This document shows positions 9,112 to 20,419 of a DNA stretch of 64,000 nucleotides, piece by piece. This DNA comes from Sphingomonas sp. (lineage in GTDB: Bacteria; Pseudomonadota; Alphaproteobacteria; Sphingomonadales; Sphingomonadaceae). Numbering within the stretch: the first letter of the stretch is position 1; each line of letters opens with the position of its first letter. The stretch spans positions 1,640,995 to 1,704,994 of the forward strand of contig JAHBZH010000001.1 of NCBI GenBank assembly GCA_019635535.1, in the 5' to 3' direction. The position numbers and the translations under genes are program-made. The notes under the pieces are model-generated. The model ran no database searches. It was not told the DNA's origin and was given only the letters and a program-made list of their open reading frames with translations.

Positions 9112-9203
9112 GGCCCGGCCGCCTTGGCGCGGCCATTTTTCCCTTAGCCTCGTTCAATCCGGCCCGATGGCCGGCATCACCCTATCAAGTCAGGATCACT
9201 GCT

Positions 9204-11933
<2,730 letters not shown>

Positions 11934-11982
11934 ACAGGACTCCCCGCCGCTCTTCCGACGGCGGAGATCGTCCTATCGCTGA

Positions 11983-12435
11983 TCAGCGCCGCGGATCGTC
12001 GGCGGGATCGACATAGGCGATACCGCCCGGGCCGATCGTGTTGAGCTGGATCACGGTTTCCTCGTCCGTATAGCCGTAATGCGCCATGCCCGGCGGCACG
12101 GCGAAGAAGCCGCCGGCGGCGAGCGGCGTCGTTCGCGCCCTGTCTCCGTCCTCGCCCAGGCCGAGATGGAAGGTGCCGGAAATGACCGTGACGATCTCGT
12201 GGCGCTCGTGGCGATGCGGCGGCAACCGGTAGCCGGCGGGCAGCTTCATCCGCAGCACGAACATCTCCGGCGCGCCGGGATTGCCGTACAGCACCGAGAC
12301 GCGTGGGCCAGGCGGTAGCGAGGGCGGGCTGGATCGGAACGGGACGTCGTGGCCGTGCAGCACCACCGGGTCTTCGGCGATGGCGGCCGCAGGCCAGGCC
12401 GTCGCGGCGCACAGGGCAATCAAGGCAATTCGCAA
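11983..12435 (-). CDS. Secreted cupin-domain protein
   Basis: The 150-residue protein has a signal peptide (RIALIALCAATAWPAAAIAEDP) and one cupin barrel. Motif 1 is PPHRHERHEIVTVISGTFHLGLG, with His-x-His and a downstream Glu as likely metal ligands. Motif 2, PPGMAHYGYTDEETVIQ, supplies the third histidine. The start is a TTG at 12435 with GGGAGAAGG eight bases before it. The likely location is the periplasm; metal and substrate cannot be predicted. It converges on secA, with a small GC-rich hairpin between the two stops. Confidence 0.82.
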   Translation of the reverse strand: MRIALIALCAATAWPAAAIAEDPVVLHGHDVPFRSSPPSLPPGPRVSVLYGNPGAPEMFVLRMKLPAGYRLPPHRHERHEIVTVISGTFHLGLGEDGDRARTTPLAAGGFFAVPPGMAHYGYTDEETVIQLNTIGPGGIAYVDPADDPRR

Positions 12436-12552
12436 GATCCTTCTCCCGCAATTGTCGATGAGCCCGTCGCTCGCCTAGGCGCTGGGGGCAGGCAGGGCAA
12501 GTTCGGCGGCTGCCATCCGGCGCGCCCGTGCTTCATTCGAATTGCGGGATAG

Positions 12553-12627
12553 TGGCTCCCCGGGACGGATTCGAACCATCGGCCGTCCGATTAACAGTCG
12601 GATGCTCTACCGCTGAGCTACCGGGGA
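12553..12627 (-). tRNA. tRNA-Asn (GTT)
   Basis: The minus strand folds as a complete cloverleaf. The acceptor stem pairs TCCCCGG with CCGGGGA; the D arm is GCTCAGC-GGTA-GAGC; the anticodon stem is CCGAC with loop CTGTTAA, so the anticodon is GTT (Asn). The T arm holds GGTTCGAATCC. CCA is encoded in the DNA. Confidence 0.95.
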
Positions 12628-12692
12628 ACATAGTCGAGGCGGGGCCTATAGCAGCGGCATTTCGGAACATGCAAGGCGCTTCGCGGCCTTTT

Positions 12693-13475
12693 TCACACCG
12701 CGAACTGCTCCATCGCGATCCGCTCGTCGAGCGCGTGCTCGGGATCGAAGAGCAGGTTGAGCGCATGATCGCGATCGATGCACACCTCGATCGTCGAAAC
12801 GTCGCGCACTTCGATCTGGTCGGCGACGGCGAGGACGGGGCGCTTCACCGGATCGAGCACGCGAAAGACGATCCTGAGATCGTCGGCGATCAGAGCGCCA
12901 CGCCAGCGGCGGGGGCGGAAGGGGCTGATCGGCGTGAGTGCGACCAGTTTCGAATGGAGCGGGAGGATCGGGCCCTGCGCGGAGAGATTGTAGGCGGTGG
13001 AGCCGGCCGGCGTCGCGACCAGCACGCCGTCGCAGATCAGCTCCGGCAGCACGACGCGGCCATTCACGGAGACCTCGATCCAAGCCGTCTGGCGGGTTTC
13101 GCGGAGCAGCGAGACCTCGTTGATCGCGTTGTGGCGGACGACCTGGCCGTCCACGCCGGTCGCGGTCATTTCCAGCGGCGCGACCGAGAAGGACCTGGCC
13201 CGCGCCAGCCGCTCGTCCAGCGCTTCGATCCGCCATTCGTTCATCAGGAAGCCGACCGTGCCGCGATTCATCCCGAAAACCGGACAGACCTTGCCGCGCG
13301 CCAGCATCTCGTGGAGCGTCTGGAGCATGAAGCCGTCGCCGCCCAAGGCGACAATCAGCTCCGCTTCTTCCGGCGGCACGAAGGCATAGCGTTCGCGCAG
13401 CATCGCATCGGCGGCCTGCGCCGCCTCGGCATGGGAGGCGACCAACGCCATCGGCTTGTGGGCGGGCCCGGACAT
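12693..13475 (-). CDS. nadK: NAD kinase
   Basis: This enzyme phosphorylates NAD to NADP using ATP or polyphosphate. The 260-residue protein has the catalytic GGDG at residues 45-48 (VALGGDGFMLQ), the NAINEVSLL motif that binds the adenine ribose, and the glycine-rich ATPAGSTAYNLSAQGPIL. The ATG at 13475 gives a family-typical N-terminus; a much longer open frame continues upstream on this strand but only mirrors the EAL gene. The tRNA-Asn gene lies just downstream on the same strand. Confidence 0.95.
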   Translation of the reverse strand: MSGPAHKPMALVASHAEAAQAADAMLRERYAFVPPEEAELIVALGGDGFMLQTLHEMLARGKVCPVFGMNRGTVGFLMNEWRIEALDERLARARSFSVAPLEMTATGVDGQVVRHNAINEVSLLRETRQTAWIEVSVNGRVVLPELICDGVLVATPAGSTAYNLSAQGPILPLHSKLVALTPISPFRPRRWRGALIADDLRIVFRVLDPVKRPVLAVADQIEVRDVSTIEVCIDRDHALNLLFDPEHALDERIAMEQFAV

Positions 13476-13580
13476 GCCTCTGACTAGGGCGTGGCCGCGC
13501 GATCCGTCAATGTGCCAAGCCGGGAACGCCGCCGGCGCGGGGTGATTGGCGCGGCCCGAACGACGGGTTAGGCTTGCCGC

Positions 13581-15578
13581 ATGGGGGCGCCGCTCTTCAT
13601 TCTCTCGTTCCGCCATCGCGACGAGCTGACCCGGCTCGTCGAGAAAGGCGGCTGGCAGCCGATCGCGGCGCGGCGGACGGACAATGCCGAGGCGCGGTTC
13701 GTTGCTTCCGGCGCGAGCGTGGCGCTGGTCGATGCGCGCGGCGCGCTGGCCGAGGGGCTGGAGGCGGTGCGCGCCATCGCCGACGCCGCCGAGGCCAATG
13801 CCGCCGCCCTGCTCGTCCTGGTCTCGCGCACCGACGGGGCGGCGCTGGACGAGCTGCACCGGCTCGGCGCGACCCATTTCCTGATCAGCCCCTTCACCGA
13901 CGCGACGTTGTTGCAGGCCATCCAGTTCGCGCGGCGCCATGCCGAGCGGACGGGCGGCGCGCGGCCGATGACGCGGACCGGCGAGAGCGAGGCGGCCTCG
14001 TGGCGCTGGCGGCCGGGATCGCGCAGCGTCGAGCTTTCCCCCGCGCTGGCCCGTAAGGTCGGGCTGGGCGAGACGGACGGGCGGCGGATCAGCCTGATGG
14101 AGCTGTTCCGCAAGCTGGACGGCGAGGGCCGCCGCGCCGCGCGCGAGGCGATCGACCGGGTACTGGCCACCGGCGAGGCGACCGCCTTCGCGCATCAGGA
14201 CGCCGAAGCGGAGGGCGGACGGCTCGCCCACCATGTCCGGGTGCTGCCGGAGGGCGAGATCGCCGGGCGGGCGGAGACGATCGGGCAAGGCGGCGGCGCG
14301 CGGCGCGATCCGCTGACCGGGCTGGCCGACGGCCGCGCGGCGCGGGCCTGGATCGCCGAGCGGACCGGCGCGCCGGTCGTGGCGCTGCTCCTCTCGGTCA
14401 ACCGCTACGACGCGATCAACGCCGCTTTCGGGCGCGAGACCGGCGATGCGGTGCTGCAGGCGGTGGCGCGGCGGATCGAGCGGCATCTGAAGGACGACGG
14501 GCGGCCCCGGCTGGTGGCGCGGATGGCGGGCGCGGAGTTCGCCGTGCTGCTCGCCCCGCCCGCGACCCTGGGCGATGGCCGCTTCCTCGCCGGCGCGCTG
14601 GTCGAGGCGATCGGCCGGCCCTTCGCGAGCGGCGACCATGTCGTCGCACTGGGCGGACGGGCCGGCGTCGCGGTGTCGCAGGCGGGCGACGACGCGGCGG
14701 CCCTGCTGCGCCGGGCCAGCGCCGCCTTGGCCGAGGCGAAGGGCGCGGACAGCGCGCCGGTGCGGGTGCTGGAGGAGGGCGAGGAAAGCGCCGCGGCGCG
14801 CGACGACCGGCTCGAGGTCGATCTGCGCCGCGCGCTCGCCCGCGACGAGATCGAGATCCGCTTCCAGCCGCAGGTGGCGGTGGCGAGCGGCGAGATCGTC
14901 GGGGCCGAGGCGCTCGCCCGCTGGATTCACCCCGATCATGGCGAGCTGGGCGCCAACATCCTGTTCGGCGTCGCCGAACGCTCCGACTATCTGGTCCAGC
15001 TCTCCGACCATGTGCAGAGGAAGGCGGTGCGGGAAGCGGCGGCCTGGCCGGCGGCGCTGGCGGGCCTGCGCCTGGCGGTCAACATCACCTCGGCCGACAT
15101 ATTGCGCCCCGGCTTCGCGGACCAGTTCGTGGCCCTGGTCCACGAGGCGGGCTTCGATCCCGCCCGGCTGACCGTCGAGGTGACGGAGACGGGCCTCATT
15201 GAGGATCTGGGCGGCGCGGCCGGCCTCCTCGCCGGGCTGCGCCAGGGCGGCCTTCGGGTCGCGATCGACGATTTCGGCACCGGCTATTCGAACCTTGCCT
15301 ATCTGAAGGCCCTGCCGCTCGACTATCTCAAGATCGACAAGCGCCTCGTCCAGGACATCGCCGGATCGACCCGCGACCGGATCGTGGTCAGGAGCGTGAT
15401 CGACATGGCCCGCTCGCTGGGCCTCGACGTGGTCGCGGAGGGCGTTGAGACCGAGGAGCAACTGGGCTTGCTCGCGCAGGAAGGCTGCACCCTCTACCAG
15501 GGCTTCCTGTGCGCCCCGCCGGTGAGCGCGGAGACGCTGGCGGAGCTGGTTGGCGGCCAAAAGTTAGTCAAAAGTTAG
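13581..15578 (+). CDS. Cyclic-di-GMP phosphodiesterase, degenerate GGDEF plus active EAL
   Basis: The 665-residue cytosolic protein has an N-terminal receiver-like domain at about 1-125 (ALVDARG, VLVSRTD, FLISPF) without a clear phospho-acceptor, a linker that may be PAS-like, a GGDEF domain at about 250-410 and an EAL domain at about 415-660. The GGDEF signature reads AGAEF and the metal-site Asp region reads LSVNRYDAIN, so cyclase activity is unlikely. The EAL domain is intact: EALARW, NITSAD, EVTETGLIED, IDDFGTGYSNL, KIDKRLVQD and AEGVETEEQ. It is therefore expected to cleave c-di-GMP, with the GGDEF domain perhaps sensing GTP. A PilZ protein in this window could read the same messenger. 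Confidence 0.88.
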   Translation: MGAPLFILSFRHRDELTRLVEKGGWQPIAARRTDNAEARFVASGASVALVDARGALAEGLEAVRAIADAAEANAAALLVLVSRTDGAALDELHRLGATHFLISPFTDATLLQAIQFARRHAERTGGARPMTRTGESEAASWRWRPGSRSVELSPALARKVGLGETDGRRISLMELFRKLDGEGRRAAREAIDRVLATGEATAFAHQDAEAEGGRLAHHVRVLPEGEIAGRAETIGQGGGARRDPLTGLADGRAARAWIAERTGAPVVALLLSVNRYDAINAAFGRETGDAVLQAVARRIERHLKDDGRPRLVARMAGAEFAVLLAPPATLGDGRFLAGALVEAIGRPFASGDHVVALGGRAGVAVSQAGDDAAALLRRASAALAEAKGADSAPVRVLEEGEESAAARDDRLEVDLRRALARDEIEIRFQPQVAVASGEIVGAEALARWIHPDHGELGANILFGVAERSDYLVQLSDHVQRKAVREAAAWPAALAGLRLAVNITSADILRPGFADQFVALVHEAGFDPARLTVEVTETGLIEDLGGAAGLLAGLRQGGLRVAIDDFGTGYSNLAYLKALPLDYLKIDKRLVQDIAGSTRDRIVVRSVIDMARSLGLDVVAEGVETEEQLGLLAQEGCTLYQGFLCAPPVSAETLAELVGGQKLVKS

Positions 15579-15808
15579 TCCAAGAACGGGGTGGGGCGGG
15601 CGCGAAACTTCGGCATCTTCACCGATATGCGCGATGGTGGGCCGCAGGATTTTTTGCGTGGAACGGACGGTTTCAAAGAGCCGGTGAGCCGGGGGCAAGA
15701 CCCCGAGTCGGGGGTGAGCGTGACAGAGGATTTCCTACATTGGAAGCGGCGGGCGGCGCCTTCTCTCAGCCCGTTGCGGATACTCGCTGATTTCTTTAAA
15801 GTCGTCTG

Positions 15809-16129
15809 ATGAAATGGATCGCCGCTTTGCTCGGACTGGTATGCATTGGTGGCTTGCTTTACTTATTTTTAGTTCGCGATCGAAGTTTTCAGAGCTACGA
15901 CGGCGCTCAAGTCGGGATGCCCATTGGCCCTGCCCTGCGTGAACTGGAACATGCAGGCTGGACACGGCTGGCGATTGGCTCAAATGAGATTAAGCAGAGC
16001 GATTGCACGGGGACCGAAAAATACTCGTTGGTTCAGCTTAGAAGCCCTGATTATCTTGTCACGATTTCATCAGACAGCGAATGCAATGTCTCGGAAATCA
16101 GCCGATCACTGCGGAATATGGAACTGTGA
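15809..16129 (+). CDS. Small membrane-anchored protein, unknown
   Basis: The 106-residue protein starts with one membrane anchor or signal segment (WIAALLGLVCIGGLLYLFLV), followed by a mixed domain with two cysteines (SDCTGTEKYSLVQL and SECNVSEIS) that could pair outside the cytoplasm. The pattern GAQVGMPIGPALRELEHAGW resembles short secreted domains that recur in bacterial lipoproteins, but I cannot name a family. Base composition is clearly lower in GC than the neighbours, suggesting acquisition from elsewhere. It sits alone between the EAL gene and a block of palindromic repeats. No strong ribosome site is visible. Confidence 0.6.
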   Translation: MKWIAALLGLVCIGGLLYLFLVRDRSFQSYDGAQVGMPIGPALRELEHAGWTRLAIGSNEIKQSDCTGTEKYSLVQLRSPDYLVTISSDSECNVSEISRSLRNMEL

Positions 16130-16210
16130 CCGGACTCGTCGCTAGTCATATCGAATGACTGCGTTCCACCCACTAGGGACAGGTAGAGAAGGAACTTCTC
16201 CCTCTCCAAT

Positions 16211-16295
16211 CGTCGCCCCGGACTTGATCCGGGGTCCAGCTTTTCTTGTTATCGGCTTCAAAGAAGCTGGATGCCGGATCAAGTCCGGCATGACG
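16211..16295. repeat. Palindromic repeat, class A (paired CCGGA...TCCGG hairpins)
   Basis: Two hairpins, cgtcgccccggacttgatcc... and ...ggatcaagtccggcatgacg, face each other around a 30-bp centre, with gtccagcttttctt mirrored by aagaagctggat. This is the common sphingomonad intergenic repeat pattern also seen at 23763 and 56826. Confidence 0.8.
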
Positions 16296-16316
16296 GGCTT
16301 GGGCTTGCGAAGTTGT

Positions 16317-16380
16317 CCCTCCACCAGCCTTCGCCTTCGGCTACGGCTGGTCCCCCTCCCCGAGAAATCTCGGGGAGGAT
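16317..16380. repeat. Palindromic repeat, class D half element
   Basis: The string cctccacc...ggtccccctccccgag followed by ctcggggagga matches the right half of the element inserted in mfd (18560-18662), with a variable loop (AAAT in place of TT). Confidence 0.7.
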
Positions 16381-16402
16381 AATCGCGTATCGGGAAAGGC
16401 GG

Positions 16403-19400
16403 TCACCCCAAAATCTTCGCCAGGCCCTTCGACAATTGCATGGCGCCGTTGAGGCGGGCTTCGGCGCTCGGCCAGTCGCGGGTGATGACGAGCTTGCTGT
16501 CGGGGCGGAGGCGGGCGGTGCCTTTCAGGCGTTCGACATAAGCGAGCAGGCCCGGCAGGTCCGGGAAGCCGTCTTCGTGGAAGTGGACGAGGGCGCCCTT
16601 GGGGCCGACGTCCAGCTTCGCGACCATCGCCTTGCGGCAGTTCATCTTGATCTCGATGATCTTGAGCAGGTTCGCCGTCTCCTCGGGCAGCTTGCCGAAG
16701 CGGTCGATCAGCTCGGCGGCGAAGGGGTCGATGTCGGCGGGGGTCTCCAGCTCGTTCATGCGGCGGTAGAGGCCCATGCGAAGGTCGAGATCGGGGACAT
16801 AAGCGTCCGGGATGAGGATCGGCGCGTCGACGGTGATCTGCGGCGAGAAGGGCTCGGCGCGCTTCTCCAGCCCGCCCGCCCTGGCCGCGAGGATCGCGTC
16901 CTCCAGCATCGACTGGTAGAGTTCGAAGCCGACCTCCTTGATATGGCCGGACTGCTCGTCGCCGAGCAAATTGCCCGCGCCGCGTATGTCGAGATCGTGG
17001 GTGGCGAGCTGGAAGCCCGCGCCGAGCCCCTCGAGGCTGGCGAGCACCTTCAGGCGCTTGTCGGCGGTTTCGGTGGTGATGCGATCGGCGGGCGTCGTGA
17101 AATAGGCGTAGGCGCGGGTCTTGGCCCGGCCGACGCGGCCCCGGAGCTGATAGAGCTGGGCGAGGCCGAAGCGGTCGGCGCGGTGGACGATCAGCGTGTT
17201 GGCGCTGGGAATGTCGAGCCCGCTCTCGACGATGGTGGTGGAGAGCAGCACCTCATATTTCCGGTCGTAGAAGGCGCTCATCCGCTCCTCGATCTCGGTC
17301 GCGGACATCTGGCCGTGGGCGGTGACGGCGCGGACCTCCGGCACCTCCTCGCGCAGGAAGCGCTCGATGTCCGGCAGGTCCGCGATGCGGGGCACGACGA
17401 AGAAGGACTGGCCGCCGCGATAATGTTCGCGCAGCAGCGCCTCGCGGATCACCACGCCGTCCCACGGCATGACATAGGTGCGCACCGCGAGGCGATCGAC
17501 CGGCGGGGTCTGGATCACGCTCAATTCGCGCAGGCCCGACATCGCCATTTGCAGCGTGCGCGGGATGGGAGTCGCGGTCAGCGTGAGGACGTGAACATCG
17601 GTGCGCAGCGATTTCAGCTTTTCCTTGTGGACGACGCCGAAACGCTGCTCCTCATCGACGATGACGAGGCCGAGATTCCTGAACTCCACGCCCTTGGCCA
17701 GCACCGCATGGGTGCCGATCACGATGTCGATCCTGCCCGCCTTCAGCCCCTCGCGGGTCGCGGCGGCCTCTTTTGCCGGAACGAGACGGGAGAGGCGGCC
17801 GATCTCGATCGGGAAGCCCTGGAAGCGTTCGCGGAAATTCTGGACATGCTGGCGGGCGAGGAGGGTGGTGGGCGCGACCAACGCGACCTGCATCCCCGCC
17901 ATCGCCGCGACGAAGGCGGCGCGCAGCGCGACCTCGGTCTTGCCGAAGCCGACATCGCCGCAGACGAGCCGGTCCATCGGCTTGCCCGCGCCGAGGTCCG
18001 CGATCACATCGTCGATCGCGCGGTCCTGATCCTCCGTCTCCTCATAAGGGAAGCGATCGGCGAAGGCGGCATAGCCGGTATCGGGCGCCGCCACCGCCCC
18101 GGTGCGCAGCGCGCGTTCCGCGGCGGTCTTGATGAGCTCGTTCGCGATTTCGCGGATGCGCTCCTTCATCCGCGCCTTGCGCCGCTGCCACGCCTCGCCG
18201 CCCAAGCGGTCGAGGGTCACGCCCTCGCTCTCGTTGCCGTAGCGCGAGAGGATGTCGATATTCTCGACCGGCACGTAGAGCTTGTCGCCGCCGGCATAAG
18301 TGAGCGCGACGCAATCGTGCGGCGCCTTCTGCACCGGGATCTGGGTCAGCCCCTCATAGCGGCCGATGCCGTGATCGGCATGGACGACGAGATCGCCGGG
18401 GGTGAGGGTGACGAGCTCGTCGAGAAAGGCCTGGCTGCTCTTCTTGCGGCGGCGGCGGACGAGGCGGTCGCCGAGCATGTCCTGCTCGGTGAGCAGGGCG
18501 ACGTCGGATGTGGTGAAGCCGTGATCGAGCTGGATGACGGCGAGGGCGACGGGGGCAGTTCCTCCCCGGAACGGGGAGGGGGACCGCGAAGCGGTGGAGG
18601 GGCCGGAGGCGTCGACCCCTCCACCATCCTTCGGATGGTCCCCCTCCCCGTTCCGGGGAGGATTTGAAGAGGCGCCCAGCGCCTGCTGCCAGGTCTCCAC
18701 CTCGACCGCATTTGCCAACCCATGATCGGCGAGCAGGCCCTTCAGGCGCTCGCGCGAGCCCTGGGTGTAGGAGGCCAGGACGATCTTCTTGCCCGCGCGC
18801 CGCAGCTCGGCGACATGATCGGCGACGGCTTCGTAGACGTTCGCGTTCCGGGCGCGCTCGGGGGCGAAATCGCGGGCGGGATCGACCTCGAAATCGAGGA
18901 CGCGGGCGCTTGTCGGTTCGTGGAAGGGCGTGACGAGATGGGCCGGGCGGTCGGCGACCAGCGTTTCCCATTCGTCGCGGCCGAGATAGAGCGCGTCGGG
19001 GGCGAGCGGGCGATAGCTGCCGGGATCGGACGACAAGGCGCGTTCGCGATTGGCATGATAGTCGGCGATCGCTTCGAACCGCGCCTCGGCCGCGCCGCTG
19101 TCGCCGGGGTCGCGGACGATCAGGTCGTCCGGCCCAAGATGATCGAACAGGGTGGCGAGGCGCTCCTCGAACAAGGGCAGCCAGTGATCGAGGCCGGCGA
19201 TGCGGCGGCCTTCGGAGATGGCCTGATAGAGCGGATCGCCGGTCGCGGTGGCGCCGAACAATTCGCGATAGCCCGAGCGGAAGCGCTTGATGCTGTCCGC
19301 GTCGAGCAGGGTTTCGGAGGCGGGGAGCAGGGTGAAGCCGTCGATCCGCGCGATGCTGCGCTGGCTGGCGGGATCGAAGCTGCGCACGCTTTCGATCTCG

Positions 19401-19975
19401 TCGCCGAAGAAATCGAGGCGGAGCGCGGTCTCCTCGCCCGCCGGGAAGAGATCGACCAGGCCGCCGCGCACCGCGAACTCGCCGGGATCGCGGACCGTCT
19501 CGGTGCGGCTGTAGCCGTTGGCGGCGAGCAGGGCGGCGAGGCGGTCGCGGTCGATCCGCTCGCCGGGCGCGAGACGGGCGACGAGCTGGCGGATGCGGAA
19601 CGGGCTCAAGGTGCGCTGGAGCGCGGCGTTGACGGTGGTGACGAGGAGCTGGGGCTTGGTGGACGGACGCTGAAGCGCGTGGAGGGTGGCGAGGCGTTCC
19701 GAGGTGGCGCGCAGCGAGGGCGAGGCGCGATCGTAGGGCAGGCAATCCCAGGCCGGGAAGACGAGCGTCTCCAGCTCCGGCGCGAAATGTTGCGCGGCAT
19801 CGGCGAGCGCGCGCATCGCCGCCTCGTCCGGCGCGATGAACACGGCGCGCGCGCCTTTTGATTTTCCGGGCGCGGCGCGCGCGAGATCGGCGGCGAGCCA
19901 GGGCAGGAAGCCGGCGGGGATGCCGGCCAGCGTCATCGGCTGCGCGGCGGCGAGGATTTTGTGGAGGTCGGTCAT
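16403..19975 (-). CDS. mfd: Transcription-repair coupling factor Mfd, with an in-frame repeat insertion
   Basis: Mfd removes stalled RNA polymerase from DNA lesions and recruits UvrA. Domains in order: UvrB-homology module (residues 1-330), polymerase-interacting CarD-like domain (TPGDLVVHADHGIGRYEGL), the RecG-like helicase with GDVGFGKTEVALRAAF (Walker A), VDEEQRFGVVHKEKLK (II), LTLTATPIPRTLQ (III), TTIVESGLDIPSANTLIV (V) and QLRGRVGR (VI), and a C-terminal TRCF domain. At 1,190 residues it is about 35 residues longer than expected. The extra segment (about 438-472, PPRNGEGDHPKDGGG to PSPFRGG) is encoded by a palindromic repeat element and lies in the linker before the CarD-like domain. The reading frame is kept throughout, so the protein is probably functional. 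sdhE and recG lie beyond its start. Confidence 0.95.
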   Translation of the reverse strand: MTDLHKILAAAQPMTLAGIPAGFLPWLAADLARAAPGKSKGARAVFIAPDEAAMRALADAAQHFAPELETLVFPAWDCLPYDRASPSLRATSERLATLHALQRPSTKPQLLVTTVNAALQRTLSPFRIRQLVARLAPGERIDRDRLAALLAANGYSRTETVRDPGEFAVRGGLVDLFPAGEETALRLDFFGDEIESVRSFDPASQRSIARIDGFTLLPASETLLDADSIKRFRSGYRELFGATATGDPLYQAISEGRRIAGLDHWLPLFEERLATLFDHLGPDDLIVRDPGDSGAAEARFEAIADYHANRERALSSDPGSYRPLAPDALYLGRDEWETLVADRPAHLVTPFHEPTSARVLDFEVDPARDFAPERARNANVYEAVADHVAELRRAGKKIVLASYTQGSRERLKGLLADHGLANAVEVETWQQALGASSNPPRNGEGDHPKDGGGVDASGPSTASRSPSPFRGGTAPVALAVIQLDHGFTTSDVALLTEQDMLGDRLVRRRRKKSSQAFLDELVTLTPGDLVVHADHGIGRYEGLTQIPVQKAPHDCVALTYAGGDKLYVPVENIDILSRYGNESEGVTLDRLGGEAWQRRKARMKERIREIANELIKTAAERALRTGAVAAPDTGYAAFADRFPYEETEDQDRAIDDVIADLGAGKPMDRLVCGDVGFGKTEVALRAAFVAAMAGMQVALVAPTTLLARQHVQNFRERFQGFPIEIGRLSRLVPAKEAAATREGLKAGRIDIVIGTHAVLAKGVEFRNLGLVIVDEEQRFGVVHKEKLKSLRTDVHVLTLTATPIPRTLQMAMSGLRELSVIQTPPVDRLAVRTYVMPWDGVVIREALLREHYRGGQSFFVVPRIADLPDIERFLREEVPEVRAVTAHGQMSATEIEERMSAFYDRKYEVLLSTTIVESGLDIPSANTLIVHRADRFGLAQLYQLRGRVGRAKTRAYAYFTTPADRITTETADKRLKVLASLEGLGAGFQLATHDLDIRGAGNLLGDEQSGHIKEVGFELYQSMLEDAILAARAGGLEKRAEPFSPQITVDAPILIPDAYVPDLDLRMGLYRRMNELETPADIDPFAAELIDRFGKLPEETANLLKIIEIKMNCRKAMVAKLDVGPKGALVHFHEDGFPDLPGLLAYVERLKGTARLRPDSKLVITRDWPSAEARLNGAMQLSKGLAKILG
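18560..18662. repeat. Palindromic element (class D) inserted inside the mfd coding sequence
   Basis: The element has perfect 26-bp inverted ends (tcctccccggaacggggag... and its exact complement) and a second inner inverted repeat, ggtggagggg / cccctccacc. It is read through in frame in mfd. Related half copies lie at 16317-16380, and the terminal hairpin alone lies at 22491-22511. Confidence 0.88.
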
Positions 19976-19983
19976 GTTCTTGC

Positions 19984-20068
19984 CGTCATTGCGAGGAGCG
20001 TAAGCGACGAAGCAATCCAGTGGGCTTCGGAGGTTCCACTGGATTGCTTCGCTCCGCTCGCAATGACG
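19984..20068. repeat. Palindromic repeat, class B (cgtcattgcgaggag...caatgacg)
   Basis: An 85-bp dyad between mfd and sdhE: cgtcattgcgaggagcg pairs with cgctcgcaatgacg, and gcaatccagtgg pairs with ccactggattgc. A second copy of the family is at 24439-24523. Confidence 0.85.
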
Positions 20069-20086
20069 AGGAGTGGAATGCGAGCA

Positions 20087-20359
20087 TCACGGCAGCCGGA
20101 TGTAATCGAGGGCCTGGAGGCGCTTCATCATCTCGCCTTGCCGGCGCTCCGGCACGGGCGCGGTGCGCATCGCCCAGGCGAGGATGTCGACATCCTGCTC
20201 CTCCAGCAGCGCCTCGAACTCGTCCAGCTCGGCGTCGGACCAGCCGGCATGGTGGGCGTCGAAGAAGCCGCCGACCAGCATGTCGGCCTCGCGCACGCCG
20301 CGATGCCAGGCGCGGAATTTCAGGCGTTTGAGGCGAGTGTCGCGATCCATATTTTCCAT
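20087..20359 (-). CDS. sdhE: FAD assembly factor SdhE (succinate dehydrogenase assembly factor 2)
   Basis: The 90-residue cytosolic protein helps attach FAD covalently to the flavoprotein subunit of succinate dehydrogenase. The signature RxxRG appears as KFRAWHRGVREADMLVGGF (residues 14-32), followed by the acidic helix DAELDEFEALLEEQDVDILAW that is typical of the family. Two in-frame starts exist (20359 and 20350); both give a standard protein. It lies divergently from recG and next to mfd, as in other sphingomonads. Confidence 0.93.
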   Translation of the reverse strand: MENMDRDTRLKRLKFRAWHRGVREADMLVGGFFDAHHAGWSDAELDEFEALLEEQDVDILAWAMRTAPVPERRQGEMMKRLQALDYIRLP

Positions 20360-20419
20360 AGCCGATTGGCCGGCGGGCTTTGCGGAGCCAGCCGGCGTTG
20401 ATAGTCAGGTCAGATAGCC

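Noticed and set aside
12693..15560. 955-codon minus-strand frame extending nadK upstream
   Set aside because: Only the last 260 codons are NAD kinase; the rest mirrors the EAL gene on the other strand.
15591..15809. 72-codon frame after the EAL gene
   Set aside because: No conserved features, no ribosome site, charged and irregular composition; the next gene starts at its end.
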